Shown here in pieces: positions 19,397-27,377 of a stretch of 43,797 nucleotides of DNA (its first letter is position 1; each line of letters begins with the position of its first letter). Both the position numbers and the translations under genes were made by a program. The notes beneath the pieces are model-generated. The model ran no database searches, was not told the origin of the DNA, and was given only the letters and a program-made list of their open reading frames with translations. Origin of the DNA: a virus; the IMG/VR virus record IMGVR_UViG_3300045936_000051, positions 1 to 43,797 of that record; one strand, given 5' to 3'.

Positions 19397-20335
19397 ATGG
19401 TTGCCGCAACAACGCCCACACCCCAGGAAGCCCTGGTCGCCCATGCGAAGGCGCGGGGGTTCCTGGAAGTCCGCCAGACCGCGACCCACTGGTTTATCAA
19501 AAAGGGGACGGCCAATTTCAAGATTCCGAAGCGGGAGTCCGTCAACGAATACACCAGGTCGGCAATCAATAAGATTTGCGTCGAAGTCGACCAGCGCGCG
19601 AACCGCAGTAAAGGCAGTCAGTCACTGTTGCCGCTGGCCGTCAATTACCAGAACGAAACCTGGGCGGTCGTATCGAAAAACGCTACTGAATTCAATATTC
19701 AGTCGCTGGAAAACGGGACCCGTAAATGGGTCGACAAAAACGACGTCCAGATCGTGACGGACGAAGAATTGCGGGCGATGCCTGGGGACGACGAAGTAAC
19801 GGTCGCGCAGGCCGAAGCTGCCCTGCCGCCCGCGCCAGGGGGTCCTAAATTGACGGTTCATAGCAACGGCGCCAGCGTCCCGCCGCCGCCGACCGCGCAG
19901 GCCAATCACGACGACGAACCGGCGCCGCCGCCCAGGTCGACCCTGGATCAGCTGGAAGAATTGGACCCGATGGCTTATTGGCGCCGTATGACGCAGCGCC
20001 AGATCGACAACTACGAAGGCCAGATCGCCGAAGCGATGGCGAAAATCCAGCCGATTGTCGAACGCCGCGACGCCCTGATCGCCGCGCTGGAAGCGGCAGG
20101 CGGGAAGACAATTTCGGGCAGCGCGACGCGTAGGGTCCAGTTGCCGCCGTCGGCGCCAGGACGACGCCCAGGCGCCGCCCCGAAGACGACCGGCCAGGGG
20201 GTCGGGAAGCGTTATCCGCCGGAAAAGATCGCCGAAGTCAAACGGCTGATCGACCAGGGGAAGGACAACCCGACGATCAGCGCCGCGACCGGCGTCGCCG
20301 CGTCGACCGTCAGCTATTACAGGTCGAAGAAATAG
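19397..20335 (+). CDS. HTH-containing protein, 312 aa
   Basis: The N-terminal 105 residues form an unknown domain, perhaps DNA- or ligand-binding (ALVAHAKARGFLEVRQTATHWFIKKGTANFKIPKR, then LLPLAVNYQNETWAVVSKN). A Pro/Ala-rich linker follows, then a coiled-coil helix (YWRRMTQRQIDNYEGQIAEAMAKIQPIVERRDALIAAL), and at the end a helix-turn-helix (EKIAEVKRLIDQGKDNPTISAATGVAASTVSYYR). The start at 19397 has GGAAGGGGATCAAC. It follows the repressor on the same strand, so it may be a lysogen-expressed regulator or host-targeting protein. Confidence 0.8.
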   Translation: MVAATTPTPQEALVAHAKARGFLEVRQTATHWFIKKGTANFKIPKRESVNEYTRSAINKICVEVDQRANRSKGSQSLLPLAVNYQNETWAVVSKNATEFNIQSLENGTRKWVDKNDVQIVTDEELRAMPGDDEVTVAQAEAALPPAPGGPKLTVHSNGASVPPPPTAQANHDDEPAPPPRSTLDQLEELDPMAYWRRMTQRQIDNYEGQIAEAMAKIQPIVERRDALIAALEAAGGKTISGSATRRVQLPPSAPGRRPGAAPKTTGQGVGKRYPPEKIAEVKRLIDQGKDNPTISAATGVAASTVSYYRSKK

Positions 20336-20345
20336 CGGCCATCGC

Positions 20346-20420
20346 AGCGGCGTCGTTCAACGGTAGGACGCGGGACCGCAGACCCCGAAATGGATCGTTC
20401 AACTCGGCCCGCCGCTGCCA
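20346..20420 (+). tRNA. tRNA-like gene, anticodon GCA (Cys), with unusual anticodon loop
   Basis: A 75-base cloverleaf can be drawn: acceptor AGCGGCG/CGCCGCT, D stem GTTC/GGAC with an AACGGTA loop, T-loop TTCAACT, discriminator G and an encoded CCA. The anticodon stem CGGGA/CCCCG has an A-C pair at the loop end, and the loop CCGCAGA has C at position 33 where tRNAs have U, and G at 37. Its discriminator G does not fit tRNA-Cys (U73). It may be a degenerate or repurposed tRNA. Confidence 0.7.
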
Positions 20421-20444
20421 GAAAACCGAAGGGGATAACTTAAC

Positions 20445-21080
20445 TTGGATTTCGACTTCCTGCCCGACCGCATCGCCGCCCTGGACCGCGACGAACGCGG
20501 CTACCCCGTCCCCTACATCGTCATGCGCGACGGCGCAGGGCGCCCCGTGTTTTCGGGGAATGACGTCCTGCGCATCGCCCAGGCGGTCCAGGAAAACCGC
20601 TGCCATATCTGCGGCCAGGACCTGGACGACGACGACGTCTGGTTCGTCGGCGGGCAGGGGTCGGCGTTGCTGAACGGCGGCGTCGGCCTGTTCAACGATG
20701 GTCCGATGCACGGCGACTGTATGCGCTTCGCCGTCCGTTACTGCCCCCATCTGTCGCAGCGTATGGTCCGGCGCGTCGGTCCGTCGAAGGCGCCCGCGAT
20801 GCGCGCCGCCGGTTACATGGTCCGCGACACGACGTCGATCCCAGGCGTCCCGCCGATTAGCGTCGCGGTCCAGACGGTCCTGCCCTGGGGGTACTCAGGC
20901 GGCGTCGGCGGCATGTTCAGCGTCCCGAAGCCCTATCGCCGCGTCGAATATTGGCAGGACGGCGCGTTGCTGCCGCTGGACCGTGGTCGCAAGCTGGCGA
21001 AGCGGCTGGCGGGGGAATTGGCGCGCGACCTGGGCTTCGACCGGCGCCACGACCCAGGACGGCGGGGGTTGCTGGGTTGA
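20445..21080 (+). CDS. conserved actinobacterial/phage protein with CxxC zinc element, 211 aa
   Basis: The pattern is one I recall from many actinobacteria and their phages: IAALDRDERGYPVPYIVMRDG, then a zinc-type RCHICGQDL, FVGGQGSALLNGGVGLFNDGPMHGDCMRFAVRYCPHL, and a strand-rich end. Function unknown; it looks like a single zinc domain with the ligands Cys, Cys, His and Cys. It starts with TTG at 20445 behind GAAGGGGAT, 25 bases after the tRNA-like gene. The next gene overlaps by TTGA. Confidence 0.8.
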   Translation: MDFDFLPDRIAALDRDERGYPVPYIVMRDGAGRPVFSGNDVLRIAQAVQENRCHICGQDLDDDDVWFVGGQGSALLNGGVGLFNDGPMHGDCMRFAVRYCPHLSQRMVRRVGPSKAPAMRAAGYMVRDTTSIPGVPPISVAVQTVLPWGYSGGVGGMFSVPKPYRRVEYWQDGALLPLDRGRKLAKRLAGELARDLGFDRRHDPGRRGLLG

Positions 21081-21340
21081 ACGTCCCCGACGACCTGCGC
21101 GAAATCATGCCCTGGCGCCACGACTTCGACGAATTAGGTCCGCGCGTCTATCGCGGTCCGTACTTCGACGGGGTTCACGCCTTCCGCGTCGCCAACGTGA
21201 TCGACGCGGTTATGGCTTGCAACCTGTTGAACGGCTACACCCTGGCGATGCATACGGAAGGGCTGGGCGACGTCGACCCGTTCCTGGTTCTTCTGGGCTT
21301 CCTGGAAAGACGGTTCAGCGGTGAATCACTGGACCATTGA
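21077..21340 (+). CDS. hypothetical protein, 87 aa, TTG start
   Basis: Unknown. It is an acidic alpha/beta protein (PYFDGVHAFRVANVIDAVMACNLL, then GYTLAMHTEGLGDVDPFLVLLGFLERRF). The TTG at 21077 overlaps the preceding stop codon (TTGA); an ATG at 21107 would give a shorter version. It ends in a 20-base overlap with the next gene. The three plus-strand genes 20445-21608 seem to be one operon transcribed with the repressor side of the genome, so they may be expressed in lysogens. Confidence 0.7.
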   Translation: MNVPDDLREIMPWRHDFDELGPRVYRGPYFDGVHAFRVANVIDAVMACNLLNGYTLAMHTEGLGDVDPFLVLLGFLERRFSGESLDH

Positions 21341-21608
21341 CGAAGATCACCAGGTCCACCCTACGGACGCCGTCGGCTGGACGGAATGGCATCTGGCGAC
21401 CTATGCCGACTTCGAACGCCTGCGCCGCGTCGCCTGGACCCAGATCGACGGCGATAGCTGGGTTAGCACGGTGTTTATCGGCATCCCCGCCCCATTCGAA
21501 ACCTACGCCATCGCGGGCGGGAACGGGCGCGTCATGGCGCGCTATCGGACCTGGGACGAAGCCCAGGCAGGCCACGACCGCGTCGTCGCGGCGATCCTGG
21601 GCGGCTAG
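21321..21608 (+). CDS. conserved small phage protein, 95 aa
   Basis: A small protein type I have seen in several actinophages: an FERLRRVAWTQI segment, a beta-rich middle (WVSTVFIGIPAPFETYAIAGG), and a final RYRTWDEAQAGHDRVVAAIL helix. Its function is not known. It starts with GTG at 21321 and ends just before a strong terminator at 21612-21644, where it meets the leftward lysis gene head-on. Confidence 0.75.
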   Translation: MNHWTIDEDHQVHPTDAVGWTEWHLATYADFERLRRVAWTQIDGDSWVSTVFIGIPAPFETYAIAGGNGRVMARYRTWDEAQAGHDRVVAAILGG

Positions 21609-21611
21609 GGC

Positions 21612-21644
21612 GGCAGGGGGACGGGTGTCGGACCGCCCCCTGCC
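21612..21644. terminator. bidirectional terminator between convergent operons
   Basis: GGCAGGGGG (21612-21620) pairs perfectly with CCCCCTGCC (21636-21644) across a 15-base loop. It sits between the plus-strand gene ending at 21608 and the minus-strand endolysin ending at 21648, where both transcripts should stop. Confidence 0.7.
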
Positions 21645-21647
21645 CCC

Positions 21648-22403
21648 TTAGTCGCCTTCCTCGCGCGACCAGAACGCTTCGCCGTTTGGTCCCTTCCGTA
21701 GCCAATACCAGATGTCGCCCGCTTCGAAGCCGTCTTCGGGACCGTAGTTCTTCGCGATGCGCCCGACGCCCTGGAATTCGGGGTCGCCGATGCTGGCGAC
21801 TTCGACGCCGTTAACCCAGAAAACATGTTGCCCCGTTCGTAGCTCGCAACCCAGCTTCTGGTCGCCGTAGGCGAAGCGGGGGAAGGCAGATAGATCAGAC
21901 ATGATCGTCTCCCAGGGAATGCGCCCCGAAGGGCAGGCGGTCGGATCGTTGCCGACCTGGGTATGTTCCGCCATCGTCCAGAGTCCCAGTTGGGCGGGGT
22001 AGCGCCCGAAGGCCGACCGCCCGAATTGCAGCGCCATCCAGCGCGTCAGGTCCTCGGTTCGCGCGATCTGGCGCGGCGTCAGTGTCAGGTCGACGCCCGC
22101 GACCCCCAGGTGTTCGACGCCGACCAGGGCGAAGTTCGACCGGACCCTGCCGTCAAGGTCGGTATCGTTGGCATGCCAGCAGTTGGCGTCCAGGGGGTAA
22201 TGTTGTTCCAGCCTGTCGTCGCCGACGGTGAAATGCCACGACGACGACGTTCCCAGGTCGTCTAGGACGGCATGGGCGCCGTCCCAGTAGCCTTCGGCGC
22301 TATGTTTGACTTCGCCGCGTTTGGGGGTCGCCAGGTCGCCGCCCGCGCCCAGCTTCTGGGGCGGACCGTCGCGCCGGACGGCGAAGGGGCACCAAAGGTC
22401 CAT
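21648..22403 (-). CDS. endolysin, N-acetylmuramoyl-L-alanine amidase (PGRP/amidase_2), 251 aa
   Basis: The N-terminal domain (about 25-165) is an amidase_2 fold that cuts the bond between MurNAc and the peptide stem. Likely zinc ligands are His34 (EVKHSAEGY), His147 (MAEHTQVG) and Cys157 (ACPSGR), with SWHF and CWHAND as fold strands and EHLG nearby. The C-terminal 75 residues (from about 175) are aromatic and beta-rich, and may bind the cell wall. It has no signal peptide, so a holin or other release step is needed. It is the last gene of the leftward late operon. Confidence 0.92.
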   Translation of the reverse strand: MDLWCPFAVRRDGPPQKLGAGGDLATPKRGEVKHSAEGYWDGAHAVLDDLGTSSSWHFTVGDDRLEQHYPLDANCWHANDTDLDGRVRSNFALVGVEHLGVAGVDLTLTPRQIARTEDLTRWMALQFGRSAFGRYPAQLGLWTMAEHTQVGNDPTACPSGRIPWETIMSDLSAFPRFAYGDQKLGCELRTGQHVFWVNGVEVASIGDPEFQGVGRIAKNYGPEDGFEAGDIWYWLRKGPNGEAFWSREEGD

Positions 22404-22405
22404 AG

Positions 22406-22864
22406 CTATCTACCCCCGCGAAGCTGGCGCCGCCGCGTCGCCCTGCCGCCGCCGATCATCGGCTTTTCGCCAGCCTTCGCCAGGTCGTCGATGGCTTCGG
22501 CGATGGTTTCCAGTTCTTCGGCCAGGGCGTCGCATTCTTGCAACGCGTTTTCCAGATCGAGACGGGCGCGGACGACGCCAGCTTCCCGCGCCTGCCGTTC
22601 GACGGCGCTTAGCTGCGCGCTGCGATCTTCCAGTTCGTTTTCTTTCAGTTCCAGCATGGTCCGCGCCGTCCGGACGTTCGACATCGCCTTAATCAGCGAA
22701 TCCTGGCGCGACGTGCGCAGTTCTTCCAGATGCCCCTTACGGGCGCCGACTTCGATCCCGTTCCAGGCGCGTTTAACGGCGGGAGAAAAGGCGAATTCGT
22801 CGACGTCCGGCGACGCGTCTTCCGGCGCCGTCGCGCCGTTCTGTTTCAGGTCTACGTCGCTCAT
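22406..22864 (-). CDS. coiled-coil protein, 152 aa
   Basis: The sequence is a long charged helix, with heptad-like runs from about 55 to 130 (SLIKAMSNVRTARTMLELKENELEDRSAQLSAVERQAREAG, then RARLDLENALQECDALAEEL). There is no membrane segment, so it is not a classical holin. It sits directly before the endolysin in the late operon, so it may be a tail-fibre-associated, lysis or scaffold-like factor. The start at 22864 forms an ATGA overlap with the upstream gene. Confidence 0.75.
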   Translation of the reverse strand: MSDVDLKQNGATAPEDASPDVDEFAFSPAVKRAWNGIEVGARKGHLEELRTSRQDSLIKAMSNVRTARTMLELKENELEDRSAQLSAVERQAREAGVVRARLDLENALQECDALAEELETIAEAIDDLAKAGEKPMIGGGRATRRRQLRGGR

Positions 22865-23073
22865 GCCGTTTCGTCCCAATCTTCGCCGCTAAGGTCCTCG
22901 CGATGTTGCTGGGCGGCTAGCGTCGTTTCGTAGTTGATCGTCGTCGACTGTATCCAGTCGCGGCATATGCCCTCTAGTTGCGTCTTTTGTTCGACCGGCG
23001 TTCCCGTCAGGCCATAGGCGGCGCTGATCCTGGGGACGACGCCGTCGGGAACCGTGACCGTAAACGTAGCCAT
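22861..23073 (-). CDS. hypothetical protein, 70 aa
   Basis: This matches a small phage protein type that often follows tail fibre genes: FTVTVPDGVVPRISAAYG, then EGICRDWIQSTTINYET and an acidic end. It is probably a soluble helical protein. The function is not known. The ATG at 23073 follows GAAGGGGGC, 15 bases after the fibre gene ends, and its stop overlaps the coiled-coil gene start. Confidence 0.75.
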   Translation of the reverse strand: MATFTVTVPDGVVPRISAAYGLTGTPVEQKTQLEGICRDWIQSTTINYETTLAAQQHREDLSGEDWDETA

Positions 23074-23088
23074 TCGTTGCCCCCTTCA

Positions 23089-25665
23089 CTAAGCGTTGAA
23101 TACGTGCAGGTATTTCATCAGGCCGTTATACAGGACGGGGACCCTTCCGTAGTAGGTTCCCGCCAGCGTTAAATCGACGCGCGAAAAGCCCATGTCGTAG
23201 TTGTTAATCGCGCCGGTCTGGGCGTTGACCATCAGCCCGACGGCGTTCCCGATCCCCGACGACCCGTGGTTGGCGATTGCCAGGGCGTAAACCGTCGTCG
23301 GTTTGACCGATCCATAGTTGGGCAGAATGAAGGCGTTATACAGGTTGGAAATCGCGCCGCCGCCGCTGCCCGTCGTGGCGAAGTAGTAGGTCGAAATCGC
23401 CGCCGCTATCGTCGTCCCCGCGCCTGGGTTAAAGGCCGTGTTTAGCAGCAAACCATGCGCTTCGCTGATGTTGGCGGTCGTTGTGTGTGTGCCGCCGATC
23501 ACGGCGATGTTGCCGAAGTCGCCATTAGTCAGGGTCGGGCGGACCCACAGTCCCACGGTGGCGCCACGAATGTCCAGTACCGACCCAGGCACGGCGTCGG
23601 CGCCCATGATCGTATTGCCGACGAAGCGGTTCTGCCCCCCCAGGGACTGGATCGCGATCAGGGTGGTCGAACCAGTCTGGTTCTGGATCAGCAGGCCGAC
23701 GGTCGTCGCAACCCCCGTGGTGCCCTGGTCGCGGATTTCGATCCCGTAGGTGTTCGTCGGCCTAACCGTCGCCGTGTAGGCGGGCGCATCGACGCGGACG
23801 CCCTTAAAGTTCTGAACGCTGCCCGTACTGGCGAAGCTGGCGACGACGGGGCGGAAGCCGACCAGGTCGCCTATCTGCCCGCTGCCGTGGATCGCTGACA
23901 GCGACCCGCCCATCGCCAGGGTGATCGGCGACGACGGGTTGAAGAACGGACGGAAATACGCCGCCGCCGGTTCGTCGCCCGCGCCCCCGAAGGTCGGCCC
24001 GACGTGTAGAGCGTTGACCGCAATGTGTGAGTTAGCGACGGTCGGGGCGCTATAAACCCATGCGTCCAGCGTGGCCGTCGATGTGAATGACCCGCCGAAA
24101 AAGGTCTTTGTCCGGACGTCCAGGCCGTAACCAGCGGTCGCGGCGGCGTTGCTGCCGATTGTCGTTATGCCGACGAAGCGGTTCTGACCCCCCAGCGACT
24201 GGATCGCGATGTCGTTCGCAACGCTGCCGCTGACGGCCTGGATGCGAATGCCGACGGCGGTCGGCAAGCTGCCGCCTGCGGCGACCGTGCGGATCACGTC
24301 CAGGCCATAACCGGCGGTCATGGTCGCGCCCGTGTTAACCGTTAGACGCCCTTCCAGCGCCTTCCCGTCCGCGATGGTCCCCGCCGCCGCCCAGACTTCG
24401 TTCGCCGACCCCAGGGCGTTCGTCACGGTCGATCCCGCGACGTTCTGTTTCGCCGTGTTATGTGTTCCGTGCATCCAGATCAGGCTGAACGCCCCCTGGT
24501 CGTGTTCGACGAAGGATTCGATCCCGTCGAAGCCGTTACCCGACGTGTTCGCCAGGGTCGGGCGGACGTAGCTGATCTGACGGATGCCCGCGTTGCTGCC
24601 GCTGGCGTTGTCGACGTTCAGCGTCGCTTCGACGTAGACCAGCGAGTCTTCGACGATGGGCGACCAGGTCCGGACGAACCGCGTCTGCACCTGGAACGTA
24701 TGGATGGCCGACCAGGTAATCGGGGAAGACGTGTCCAGCACCAGAAAACCAGCCCCGATGATCAGACCGGCCCCGACGTTGATCACTTCGCCGATGCCCG
24801 CCCCCGCCGACGACCGTCCGACCAGGACCCCCGTCGGCATCGTCAGGCGGCTAACGCCGACGCTGTTCGTCCGCAACGACGCCGTGATCGACGGCGTCGC
24901 GTCGGCGTAGGTGAAGTCGATTTCCGTCGAATCGACCAGGATGTTCCCGACGGCGTCCTGTGCCTGTTCGTCGGTGTAGCTGGCGCCGCCGGTCGCGCTT
25001 AGTACGCCGCCGACCAGCGCCAGCCCTGCGCCGATGCTGATCGCTTCGCCCGCGCCGGTCCCAGCGGACGACCGCCCGACCAGGGTCCCCGTAGCCAACG
25101 TCAGGCGCGGCGGCGCTATCGAGTTATCGCGCAGGACGGCGCTAATCGACGGCGCCGCGTCGTCGTAAGTGAAGTCGATTTCCGTCGAATCGACCAGGAT
25201 GTTCCCGACGGCGTCCTGGGCGTCTTCGACCGTGATCCCGCCGCCGCCCGCAGCGCCAGCCGTCGACGGTCCCGTAAATTCGACCAGGATCAGTTCGTCG
25301 TCGGCGCCCGCTTCCAGGGCGATAGCGCAGGACCCCGCAGGCGGCGGCGTCGTGGCGCCGTTGACGACGCCCGTCGACCGCAGCTTGCCCGCCAGGGTTC
25401 CGGTTTCCAGGTAGTCGCCGCGCCCGACCGCCCCCTGGATGCGGCAGTAAACCGTCCCCGCGATCTGGATGCGACCGCGTTCGCCGTCGGGGATCGTTTC
25501 CGTCGTGACGCCGATGGCGCGGTAGTCGGCGGCGGTAGCGACCAGCCAAACCGCCGCGTCCGCCGTCGGCGCTAGGCCGACGACCGAACCGGCCAGGATT
25601 TCGTCGCCTTCGACGTTGCGCAGCAGGACCGTTAAGGGGCGTCCGGTCAGGGTCGGTGAAGTCAT
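23089..25665 (-). CDS. large tail fibre / receptor-binding candidate, 858 aa
   Basis: Residues 1-135 (PLTVLLRNVEGDEILAGSV ... AGSCAIALEAGADDELILVEF) resemble a small beta-barrel, also found in the protein encoded at 25680. Two near-copies of a repeat follow (AQDAVGNILVDSTEIDFTY, then GTLVGRSSAGTGAGEAISIGAG), a pattern common in phage tail fibres and collagen-like stalks. The long C-terminal part is strand-rich and Gly/Ala/Thr-rich, with a repeated AIQSLGGQNRFVG. It most likely forms a trimeric fibre that contacts the host. It starts at 25665 behind AAGGAAGG and has no peptidase motif. Confidence 0.85.
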   Translation of the reverse strand: MTSPTLTGRPLTVLLRNVEGDEILAGSVVGLAPTADAAVWLVATAADYRAIGVTTETIPDGERGRIQIAGTVYCRIQGAVGRGDYLETGTLAGKLRSTGVVNGATTPPPAGSCAIALEAGADDELILVEFTGPSTAGAAGGGGITVEDAQDAVGNILVDSTEIDFTYDDAAPSISAVLRDNSIAPPRLTLATGTLVGRSSAGTGAGEAISIGAGLALVGGVLSATGGASYTDEQAQDAVGNILVDSTEIDFTYADATPSITASLRTNSVGVSRLTMPTGVLVGRSSAGAGIGEVINVGAGLIIGAGFLVLDTSSPITWSAIHTFQVQTRFVRTWSPIVEDSLVYVEATLNVDNASGSNAGIRQISYVRPTLANTSGNGFDGIESFVEHDQGAFSLIWMHGTHNTAKQNVAGSTVTNALGSANEVWAAAGTIADGKALEGRLTVNTGATMTAGYGLDVIRTVAAGGSLPTAVGIRIQAVSGSVANDIAIQSLGGQNRFVGITTIGSNAAATAGYGLDVRTKTFFGGSFTSTATLDAWVYSAPTVANSHIAVNALHVGPTFGGAGDEPAAAYFRPFFNPSSPITLAMGGSLSAIHGSGQIGDLVGFRPVVASFASTGSVQNFKGVRVDAPAYTATVRPTNTYGIEIRDQGTTGVATTVGLLIQNQTGSTTLIAIQSLGGQNRFVGNTIMGADAVPGSVLDIRGATVGLWVRPTLTNGDFGNIAVIGGTHTTTANISEAHGLLLNTAFNPGAGTTIAAAISTYYFATTGSGGGAISNLYNAFILPNYGSVKPTTVYALAIANHGSSGIGNAVGLMVNAQTGAINNYDMGFSRVDLTLAGTYYGRVPVLYNGLMKYLHVFNA

Positions 25666-25679
25666 GGCGGGTTCCTTCC

Positions 25680-26999
25680 TTAGCCTACGCCGCCGACTTC
25701 GAAAACGGACCCTGGGAAGGTCCGGACGAAGTCCCAGTAAACGTGTGCCCGCGCAGTCGATGCCGAATAGACGACCAGCTTTATCCGCCCAATCGTTCCC
25801 GACCGGTTGGCGCCTTCCAGGCGTTGCCAGACGTGGCCGTCGCCCGATACGAAGGCGCCGATATTGTTGGCGCCCCCCTCGTATTGCAGCATCAGCCAGG
25901 TTTCGCCGACGTTCCCCGTAACGTTGGTCAGGGCGTAGGTCCGCGCCGCGCTGGAATCGGCGACCTGCCAGTTGTTGGTCGCGCCCTGGATTTTGCCGAC
26001 GCCGTAGATCAGCGCCCCGCCCGTGTCCTGGATTTCCATTCGCACCAGACAACCGGCGTTGTCGTTGACGTTGGCGAAGCCACGCGCGACGACCGTCGTC
26101 GGCGCCCCTGCGGGGTTGAAAGCCTTCCAAACGCCCGTGTTACAGGCGCCGCCGGTCGCCGTCATTGACTGGTATAGCCAGCCTGGGCGCTGGGTAACGC
26201 TGCCGACGCGCGTCCCCGCGCCGCTGTCCTGTTGCGTCCAGGCCGCGTTCAGGACCCCGCCCAGGAATTCGTCGTCGTAGGCCGACGGTGCCGACGGTGG
26301 CTTAAGCGGCGAGTATTCGCCCGACGGCCAGCCGCCGCCGCCGCCGCCCGCAGGCGTACCGCTGACGACGGTCGCGCCGACGCGCCGCAGGTATTCGCCG
26401 TCGGTAATCGCGTTAACGGCCAGGACCGTCCCGTCGGCGTCTAGCTGGGTCGCAGGTCCTGCCGCCGGTCCCGCGTCGCTGACGATGGTCGCGCCGACGC
26501 GTTTCAGATACTGCCCGTCGCCGATCACGTTGACGGCCAGGGTCGTCCCGTCGGCGTCCAGTTCGGTCGCTGGTCCGCCAGCGCCGCCGCCGCCGCCCAG
26601 CAGACCGACAAACTGGACCGCGATTTCGTCGCCGTCGGCGCCCGCTTCCAGCGCCAGGGCGCAGGTCCCAGCGGGCGGTTCGCCCGCCGCCGAAACCAGA
26701 ACGCCAGCGTCTTCCAGGGCGCCAGGGGTCGCGCTGGCGCGCAGGTAGTGTCCGCGCGTTACGGCGCCTTCGATCAGGCAGGAAGTTACGCCCTGGACGA
26801 CGACGCGACCGCTGGCAGCGTCGGCGATGGCTTCCAGGGTGATCCCCAGAACCCGCAGGTCGCCCGCCGCCGACGGCAGGGCGAAGCTGGAATCAGCCGA
26901 CGTATCCAGGACGACGACGCGGCGCTTCGCGACGTCGGCGCCCGCGTTGTTGATCAGCGACGCAACCAGCGCGCGACCCAGGATGCTAGGCATAACCAT
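25680..26999 (-). CDS. minor tail protein with duplicated fibre repeats, 439 aa
   Basis: The N-terminal 120 residues (DVAKRRVVVLDTSAD, RVLGITLEAIAD, GTCALALEAGADGDEIAVQF) are a domain shared with the neighbouring fibre gene at 23089. Next come two near-identical units (GPATELDADGTTLAVNVIGDGQYLKRVGATIV and GPATQLDADGTVLAVNAITDGEYLRRVGATVV), then a Gly-rich linker, and a C-terminal beta-sandwich-like region (about 230-435) that resembles carbohydrate-binding or concanavalin-type lectin folds. It is probably a host-contact fibre. The start at 26999 follows AAGGGGGTACCGCA. Confidence 0.85.
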   Translation of the reverse strand: MVMPSILGRALVASLINNAGADVAKRRVVVLDTSADSSFALPSAAGDLRVLGITLEAIADAASGRVVVQGVTSCLIEGAVTRGHYLRASATPGALEDAGVLVSAAGEPPAGTCALALEAGADGDEIAVQFVGLLGGGGGAGGPATELDADGTTLAVNVIGDGQYLKRVGATIVSDAGPAAGPATQLDADGTVLAVNAITDGEYLRRVGATVVSGTPAGGGGGGWPSGEYSPLKPPSAPSAYDDEFLGGVLNAAWTQQDSGAGTRVGSVTQRPGWLYQSMTATGGACNTGVWKAFNPAGAPTTVVARGFANVNDNAGCLVRMEIQDTGGALIYGVGKIQGATNNWQVADSSAARTYALTNVTGNVGETWLMLQYEGGANNIGAFVSGDGHVWQRLEGANRSGTIGRIKLVVYSASTARAHVYWDFVRTFPGSVFEVGGVG

Positions 27000-27011
27000 T
27001 GCGGTACCCCC

Positions 27012-27377
27012 TTAGATCACGGCGGCGAGATATTCGACCGCTAGCTGCGTCCCAGGCATCGGCGCCCAGGCCAGAACGACGCCGTCGCCCGTCGGCGCTT
27101 CGGCCCAGTCGATTTCGGGTTCTAATAACAGGCCTTCGGCGAAGACGCGGGTCGATCCTTCGACGAAGACGTTCGTCGTCGGGAAGCTGGCCGTCGACCC
27201 GTCGGTCTGCCCCGTCAGCGATTCCAGGACCGGCCAGGGTGCCGGACCCGCTTCGCCGCCGCCGCCCCCTTCGAAGTCGGCCAGGGCTTCGTCGATCAGC
27301 GCCTGGATATAGGCTTCCAGACCGGCGACGTTGTCGGGCAGATGATGATGGGTCCCCAGGACTCGCGGAAACGTCAT
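27012..27377 (-). CDS. minor tail protein, 121 aa
   Basis: A short late-operon protein with a His-rich start (LGTHHHLPDN), a helix (GLEAYIQALIDEALADF), a Gly-rich linker and a small beta C-terminus (SFPTTNVFVEGSTRVFAEGLLLEPEIDW). It resembles connector-like fibre proteins that bridge the tail tip and the larger fibres. It overlaps the upstream gene by ATGA (27374-27377) and ends 13 bases before the next gene start. Exact role not known. Confidence 0.7.
   Translation of the reverse strand: MTFPRVLGTHHHLPDNVAGLEAYIQALIDEALADFEGGGGGEAGPAPWPVLESLTGQTDGSTASFPTTNVFVEGSTRVFAEGLLLEPEIDWAEAPTGDGVVLAWAPMPGTQLAVEYLAAVI

Noticed and set aside
20346-20420. tRNA-like gene as a fragment of a host attB/attachment site
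   Set aside because: The sequence is a complete tRNA-like unit with CCA, and serine integrases do not usually use tRNA genes; it is also far from the integrase.
21648-22403. Signal-peptide (SAR) endolysin
   Set aside because: The N-terminus has no long hydrophobic helix.
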